Of a DNA stretch of 9,615 nucleotides, positions 5,526 to 9,615 are shown piece after piece. Position 1 is the first letter of the stretch; each line of letters opens with the position of its first letter. This stretch comes from an uncultured Paracoccaceae bacterium (GTDB lineage: Bacteria; Pseudomonadota; Alphaproteobacteria; Rhodobacterales; Rhodobacteraceae), in the NCBI GenBank assembly GCA_937927885.1, contig CALEZJ010000631.1, forward strand, positions 1 through 9,615, in the 5' to 3' direction. Made by a program: the position numbers and the translations under genes. The notes under the pieces are model-generated. The model was given only the letters and a program-made list of their open reading frames with translations, had not been told where the DNA came from and searched no databases.

Positions 5526-7165
5526 CCGCCTCGCTTCGTGACCGGCTGGACCATCTTTCTCCCGGCGACCGCAGACTGCTGATCGCGCTCTCTGGTCTGG
5601 CCATCCTCGCGCTCCTCACCGGTATCGTCGGTGGCACCGGTGTGGCGCTGGCGCGTGCCGGCTGGATCGACCTCATCCCTGAAACGGGCTTCCGGCTTCT
5701 GACCCTGCACGGGGTCGGGATATTCTTCTACTGGCTTTACCTTGTGCAAGGCGCCATCCTGCTGGCGCTTGCCGCGATTGAGGCCGGGCGGGGGCTTGCC
5801 GCACGCGGCTTGGCCTGGGGCGGATTTGCGCTGATGCTGGGCGGGATGGCGCTGTCGCTGGGCGCGATTTCGGGCGGCACGCCGCTTCTCTATAATGGCA
5901 ACCCCGAACTTGCCGAATACGAGTTGGGTCGGCTTGGCGTCTTCAATGCCGGCTATATCCTGCTGGGACTCGGGTTGATCGTGCTGCCGGCGACCGGGGT
6001 GGCGACGCTCCTGGCTGCGGTGCGGCGGGCGGGGGAATTCTCGGCGGTCGGATTCGCGCTCTTCGCCTGGGCGGGGTTCCTGATGGTGACGGGCTTTGCG
6101 CTGGTCTATGTCTTCGCGCCGGGGCTCCTCTGGGCGCTGGGGCTGGCCGGGATGCCCGCCAATCACAGCACCAACTGGCACATCGTCTTTCACAACATGC
6201 ATTACCTGCCGCTGATGGCCACGGTCATCGTCTGGTATGTGCTGATGCAGGAACTGATCGGTGTGAAGTCAGTCTTCGGCGCACGGTTCTCCAAGCTCGT
6301 CTTCGCCGCTTACCTGGTCTTCGTGCCACCGACCTCGCTTTACCACATGTTCCTGGAGCCCGACCTGCCGGGCGCGGTGCGTATCGCCGGCTCGCTCCTG
6401 TCGCTCTTTGTCAGCGTGCCGACGCTGACCGCCTTCCTGATCATCGTGGCCTCGCTCGAGGTGCATGCCCGCGCGCGCGGTGGCCGTGGACTGTTTGGCT
6501 GGATAAGGGCGCTACCTTGGGGGGAACCGGCGATGGCGGCGGCAGGGTTTGCAGTGATCAACATGGCCTTCGGCATCGTCCTCGCCTTCGTGCTGATCCA
6601 GGCGGACCTGGCGCCGCTTCTGTCGGATACGTTCTTCGTGCCGGGTTATTTCCACTTCTTCACCGTCGGCACGGTTTCGCTGAGCTTTCTGGCCGCGCTG
6701 GCGCTGATCCTGCCCGCGCTGACCTGGCGCGGTCTGGCCTTGCCGGGGCTGGCGCGCTTCACCCCACATCTGGCCACGCTGGGGCTCTTGGCCTTTGGTG
6801 GGGCGGGGGTGACGGCAGGCTACATGGGTGTGCCGCGCCGGGTGATTGATGCGGGTTATGGCGGGGACGCGCCCGCGCTCTGGCCCGCGCTGATGGGCTG
6901 GGTCGCCGGGGGCGGGCTGCTGATGGCCCTGGCCTTGGCCGCTTTTTCGCTCTCGGTTGCAGCGACATTGCTGCCCGGGCGCGCGACGGTGCCCCCCTTG
7001 CCGCATTGGGATGCGGCCATCACGCCGCGCCCCGGTGCCGCCGCGCTGGTCGGGCCGCTGGCAGTGCTGGTGATCGTGATCGGCATGTATGCCGCAACCG
7101 CTACCGGGTTCGAACTGATGCGCGCGCTGCCGATCGAGGCAGCGGGCGGCGCCCATGGCCATTGA
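5522..7165 (+). CDS. B-family heme-copper oxidase subunit I homologue with altered active site
   Basis: The product has 547 residues with about 13 hydrophobic helices. Against ba3 oxidase of Thermus thermophilus (as I remember it) several blocks match closely, for example RGGRGLFGWIRALPW (319-333), TLHGV (61-65), VPG-x-FH (373-378) and GVPRR (436-440), so it is a B-family relative, although automatic annotation may call it cbb3-type. Low-spin heme ligands His63 and His378 are kept. In helix VI FHNMHY keeps CuB His224 and Tyr228 four residues on. In helix VII the usual HH is Tyr274-His275, and in helix X the usual HFH is Tyr376-Phe-His378, so one CuB ligand and the proximal ligand of the active-site heme are Tyr. 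Both codons (TAC, TAT) read cleanly with no frameshift. It may be a modified reductase, an NO-related enzyme or an electron-transfer protein without oxygen reduction. It overlaps the CuA gene and shares its operon. Confidence 0.9.
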   Translation: MTASLRDRLDHLSPGDRRLLIALSGLAILALLTGIVGGTGVALARAGWIDLIPETGFRLLTLHGVGIFFYWLYLVQGAILLALAAIEAGRGLAARGLAWGGFALMLGGMALSLGAISGGTPLLYNGNPELAEYELGRLGVFNAGYILLGLGLIVLPATGVATLLAAVRRAGEFSAVGFALFAWAGFLMVTGFALVYVFAPGLLWALGLAGMPANHSTNWHIVFHNMHYLPLMATVIVWYVLMQELIGVKSVFGARFSKLVFAAYLVFVPPTSLYHMFLEPDLPGAVRIAGSLLSLFVSVPTLTAFLIIVASLEVHARARGGRGLFGWIRALPWGEPAMAAAGFAVINMAFGIVLAFVLIQADLAPLLSDTFFVPGYFHFFTVGTVSLSFLAALALILPALTWRGLALPGLARFTPHLATLGLLAFGGAGVTAGYMGVPRRVIDAGYGGDAPALWPALMGWVAGGGLLMALALAAFSLSVAATLLPGRATVPPLPHWDAAITPRPGAAALVGPLAVLVIVIGMYAATATGFELMRALPIEAAGGAHGH

Positions 7166-7181
7166 TGGAAAGGACAAGGAT

Positions 7182-7379
7182 ATGAAATTCGACATCACGC
7201 TCATCTTCACCGTCGCAGCAGTCTGGGCGGTTCTGGCGCTGGCCTATGCGCTGGCGCCCTGGTCGGGCATGATCGGCTATGCCTGGGTCTGGGGCTTCGG
7301 TGCGGCGCTGTTCCTCGGACTGGGGTTGGCGTTGCGGAGAGCATCCGCCGCCCATCTCAAAGTGGAGGGCAGATCATGA
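7182..7379 (+). CDS. Small two-helix membrane protein, possible oxidase accessory subunit
   Basis: The product has 65 residues with hydrophobic stretches at about 5-25 and 31-51 and a charged tail (LRRASAAHLKVEGRS). It starts 16 bases after subunit I and overlaps the ATPase by ATGA at 7376-7379. Small one- or two-helix subunits are common in ba3 and cbb3 oxidases (subunit IIa, CcoQ, CcoS), so a structural or assembly role is likely, but there is no motif that names it. The ATG at 7182 is preferred because AAAGGA at 7169-7174 lies seven bases upstream; an in-frame ATG at 7155 would overlap the end of subunit I and add nine polar residues. Confidence 0.75.
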   Translation: MKFDITLIFTVAAVWAVLALAYALAPWSGMIGYAWVWGFGAALFLGLGLALRRASAAHLKVEGRS

Positions 7380-9615
7380 CCGATCAAGCCAAACCCACCG
7401 CCCACAGTGCAACCGTCACACTCACCGTGCCCGGTATGGGCAGCGATCATTGTGCCGGAATCGTCAAGACCTCGCTCAGCCGTCTGGATGGCATCGGCGC
7501 GGTTCGGACAAGCATTGCCAGCCACCGTGTCGAGGTGTCCCACGATCCGGGCAAGGTCGATGCCGCCGCGATGCGGGTCGCCGTCGAGCGCGCTGGGTAT
7601 GAGGTCGATGCGATCGAAACCGCAGAAAGCCGGTCGCCAGCGGGAGCCGCCGAGTCCGAAGATCGCTACCTGTCGCAGGCCTGGAACCGGCTGGTCTTTG
7701 CCGCCGTCCCGGCCACACTGATCATGCTGATCATGGTCCCGCACATGTTCTGGGCGAAGATCCCGGGGTATCTGTTGATCGTCGCGGTGCTGGCCTTCCC
7801 AGTCGTATTTTTGCGCGGCGGCTGGGCCACGCATGTCTCGGCCTGGCGCTCGCTGACCAATCGAACCGCCAATATGGATGTGCTGATCTCGATGGGCAGC
7901 CTGCCGCCCTATCTGATCGGGTTGATCGGCTTCGTCTATCCGATGACCTCGTTCATCGAGATGGCGGCGACGATCATGACTTTCCACTTGCTGGGCCGCT
8001 ATCTGGAAACCCGCGCCAAGGGCCGCGCCAGCCAGGCGATCAAGCGGCTGATCACCATGGGCGCCAAGACGGCCTCGGTGTTGCGCGACGGTCAGGAAGT
8101 CGAGCTGCCGGTGGCTGAATTGCAGCCCGGCGATGTGATGGTGGTGCGCCCCGGCGCCAAGGTGCCGACCGATGGCGAGATCGTGGAGGGCAACAGCCAT
8201 CTGGATGAATCCATCGCCACCGGTGAATCCGTGCCCGTCGAAAAGGGGCCAGGCGATGCCGTGATCGGCGCCACGATCAACAAGGAAGGACTTTTGAGGG
8301 TGCGCGCAACGCGCGTCGGTGCCGATACCTTCCTGGCGCAGGTCATCCGGCTAGTCGAGGAAGCACAGGGATCGAAGGTGCCGATCCAGGAGTTCGCCGA
8401 CTGGTTGACCGGCAAGTTCGTGCCGGCAGTGCTCATCATCAGCCTTGCCAGTTTCGCCATGTGGCTTGTCCTCGGCGAAAGCCTGCGGCCGGTGCTCCAC
8501 TGGGGCGCGGGGTTCCTGCCCTGGGTCAATCCGGACCTTGCGCCGCTGATGGTGGGGGTTCTTTCGGGTGTCGCGGTTCTGGTTATTGCCTGCCCCTGCG
8601 CGCTGGGACTGGCAACGCCAACGGCCTTGATGGTGGGCTCCGGCATGGGGGCCGAGCGCGGTGTGCTGATCCGCTCGGGCGAGGCAATCCAGACGCTGAA
8701 GGACATCAAGGTGCTGGTGCTCGACAAGACCGGCACCGTCACCAAGGGCAAGCCCGCGCTGACCGATGTCCACGCGCTGGAAGGCTTTGACGAGGCACAG
8801 GTGCTGCGCTCTGCAGCCTCGGTCGAGGCCGGGTCCGAACACCCGCTTGCGCAGGCCATCGTCGCGGGCGCGCGAGAACGCGGGCTGGACATTCCGGAGG
8901 TTGCGAAGTTCCGATCCATCACCGCGCGCGGGGTTCAGGGCGAGGTCGAGGGCGGCATGGTTCGCGTTGGAAGCCGACGGCTGCTGACCGAGGCTGGCAT
9001 CCCACCCGAGGCTTTGGAGAGCCGGCTGGTCATACTGGAGACCGAGGGCAAGACCGCGATGCTGGTCGCGATAGGCGACCGGCCGGCGGGGCTGGTGGCG
9101 GTGGCCGACACGATCAAGGAAGACTCTAAGGCCGCCATCGCCGCGATGCAGGCGCTTGGCATCCACGTTGTCATGGTCACCGGCGACAACGAGCGCACCG
9201 CGCGTCATGTCGCGGCGCAGGTGGGTCTGGACGAGGTCAAGGCCGGTGTTCTGCCCGAGGGCAAGGTCGAGGCGATCCGCGCATTGCAGGCCCAGCATGG
9301 CGAGAAGGTCGCCATGGTCGGTGACGGGATCAACGATGCCCCGGCGCTCAAGCAGGCCAATATCGGCATCGCGATCGGTGCAGGCGCCGATGTGGCGATC
9401 GAGGCGGCTGATGTCACCCTGGTCACCGGTGAGCTGACCAAGGTGGTCGAAGCCATCCAGCTTTCGAAAGCCACATTCCGCAAGATCGTCGAGAACCTCT
9501 TCTGGGCCTGGTTCTACAATCTTGCGGCCATTCCTGTCGCGGCGCTCGGCCTACTGCATCCGATGATCGGCGTCATCGCCATGACCGCAAGCTCGCTCTC
9601 GGTGATCGGCAATTC
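7376..9615 (+). CDS. copA: Cu+-type P1B ATPase, 3' end cut by window
   Basis: The 746 visible residues cover nearly the whole protein; only a short tail is missing. In order: an N-terminal metal-binding domain (13-80), two helices with a GGW turn (148-150), actuator TGE (282-284), the ion site CPC in helix 6 (406-408), phosphorylation site DKTGT (450-454), HP (489-490), GDGINDAP (649-656), YN in helix 7 (714-715) and MTASS in helix 8 (736-740). CPC, YN and M-x2-SS are the Cu+ signature, so it moves Cu+ out of the cytoplasm using ATP. The metal-binding domain has GMGSDHC at 20-26 in place of GM-x-C-x2-C, leaving one Cys. It is coupled by ATGA to the 65-residue protein. Such pumps either detoxify copper or supply it to an exported oxidase (the CcoI/FixI role); the operon with a CuA protein favours the second, or both. 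Confidence 0.95.
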   Translation, partial: MTDQAKPTAHSATVTLTVPGMGSDHCAGIVKTSLSRLDGIGAVRTSIASHRVEVSHDPGKVDAAAMRVAVERAGYEVDAIETAESRSPAGAAESEDRYLSQAWNRLVFAAVPATLIMLIMVPHMFWAKIPGYLLIVAVLAFPVVFLRGGWATHVSAWRSLTNRTANMDVLISMGSLPPYLIGLIGFVYPMTSFIEMAATIMTFHLLGRYLETRAKGRASQAIKRLITMGAKTASVLRDGQEVELPVAELQPGDVMVVRPGAKVPTDGEIVEGNSHLDESIATGESVPVEKGPGDAVIGATINKEGLLRVRATRVGADTFLAQVIRLVEEAQGSKVPIQEFADWLTGKFVPAVLIISLASFAMWLVLGESLRPVLHWGAGFLPWVNPDLAPLMVGVLSGVAVLVIACPCALGLATPTALMVGSGMGAERGVLIRSGEAIQTLKDIKVLVLDKTGTVTKGKPALTDVHALEGFDEAQVLRSAASVEAGSEHPLAQAIVAGARERGLDIPEVAKFRSITARGVQGEVEGGMVRVGSRRLLTEAGIPPEALESRLVILETEGKTAMLVAIGDRPAGLVAVADTIKEDSKAAIAAMQALGIHVVMVTGDNERTARHVAAQVGLDEVKAGVLPEGKVEAIRALQAQHGEKVAMVGDGINDAPALKQANIGIAIGAGADVAIEAADVTLVTGELTKVVEAIQLSKATFRKIVENLFWAWFYNLAAIPVAALGLLHPMIGVIAMTASSLSVIGN

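Noticed and set aside
5459..6202. Minus-strand open frame of 247 codons opposite the CuA and subunit I genes
   Set aside because: Arg/Gln/Pro-rich antisense product with no domain; the plus strand codes for a well-supported membrane protein there.
6341..6655. Sequencing error or frameshift as the cause of the Tyr residues in subunit I
   Set aside because: The frame is open and conserved blocks flank both sites; two independent His-to-Tyr changes at ligand positions are hard to explain by error, though each is a single C-to-T difference.
5522..7165. Calling subunit I a cbb3-type (CcoN) protein or a standard cNOR/qNOR
   Set aside because: The helix VI HNMHY pattern, the RGGRGLFGWIRALPW block and the CuA subunit fit B-family proteins; the cNOR Glu and HH patterns and the cbb3 diheme subunits are missing.
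7277..9298. Long minus-strand open frames (7277-8200, 8092-8922, 8351-9298)
   Set aside because: All are opposite the P1B ATPase, whose motifs are complete in the plus frame; their products are His/Arg/Gln-rich and without motifs.

Overview
The window is GC-rich DNA that reads like an alphaproteobacterium, probably Rhodobacterales or a relative. The reasons are codon usage, Tat-type leaders, a perfect Fnr/FnrL-type box and the gene families present; this is inferred from style, not from a marker gene. No RNA gene, IS element, integrase or CRISPR array is visible. The whole window is a copper and respiration locus built as two operons diverging from a control region at about 3903-4146.

Left operon, minus strand, read from 3902 down to 1: a small secreted or anchored Cys-rich protein; a Tat-exported multicopper oxidase with a Met/His-rich insert; a membrane-anchored mono-heme cytochrome c; a YkuD-type L,D-transpeptidase; a FixH/YtkA-like membrane-anchored protein; and a multi-pass membrane protein with a CPTCNK motif that runs off the left edge. 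Gaps are short (4-78 bases). Two possible mRNA hairpins lie between genes, one before the oxidase and one between oxidase and cytochrome.

Right operon, plus strand, from 4147 to the right edge: a second small Cys/His-rich protein sharing sequence marks with the first; a cupredoxin with a complete CuA site and a His-rich linker; a 13-helix heme-copper oxidase subunit I; a 65-residue two-helix membrane protein; and a Cu+-type P1B ATPase cut by the right edge. Subunits II and I, and the small protein and the ATPase, overlap by ATGA. A TTGAT-N4-ATCAA box followed by a -10-like element at class II spacing suggests induction at low oxygen.

The most striking point is subunit I. It aligns, as I recall the sequence, without gaps in key segments to B-family (ba3-type) oxidases. 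It keeps both low-spin heme histidines, one CuB histidine and the position of the cross-linked tyrosine. It has Tyr where one CuB histidine and the proximal histidine of the active-site heme should be. Together with the intact CuA subunit this suggests an uncharacterised heme-copper protein with a rebuilt or lost oxygen site, encoded with copper export and periplasmic copper-oxidation genes. A plausible working model is a low-oxygen-induced, copper-linked periplasmic electron-transfer system in which the ATPase and small Cys proteins handle Cu+ and the multicopper oxidase, cytochrome c and CuA/heme protein handle electrons. The model is inference; the substitutions themselves are read directly from the bases.
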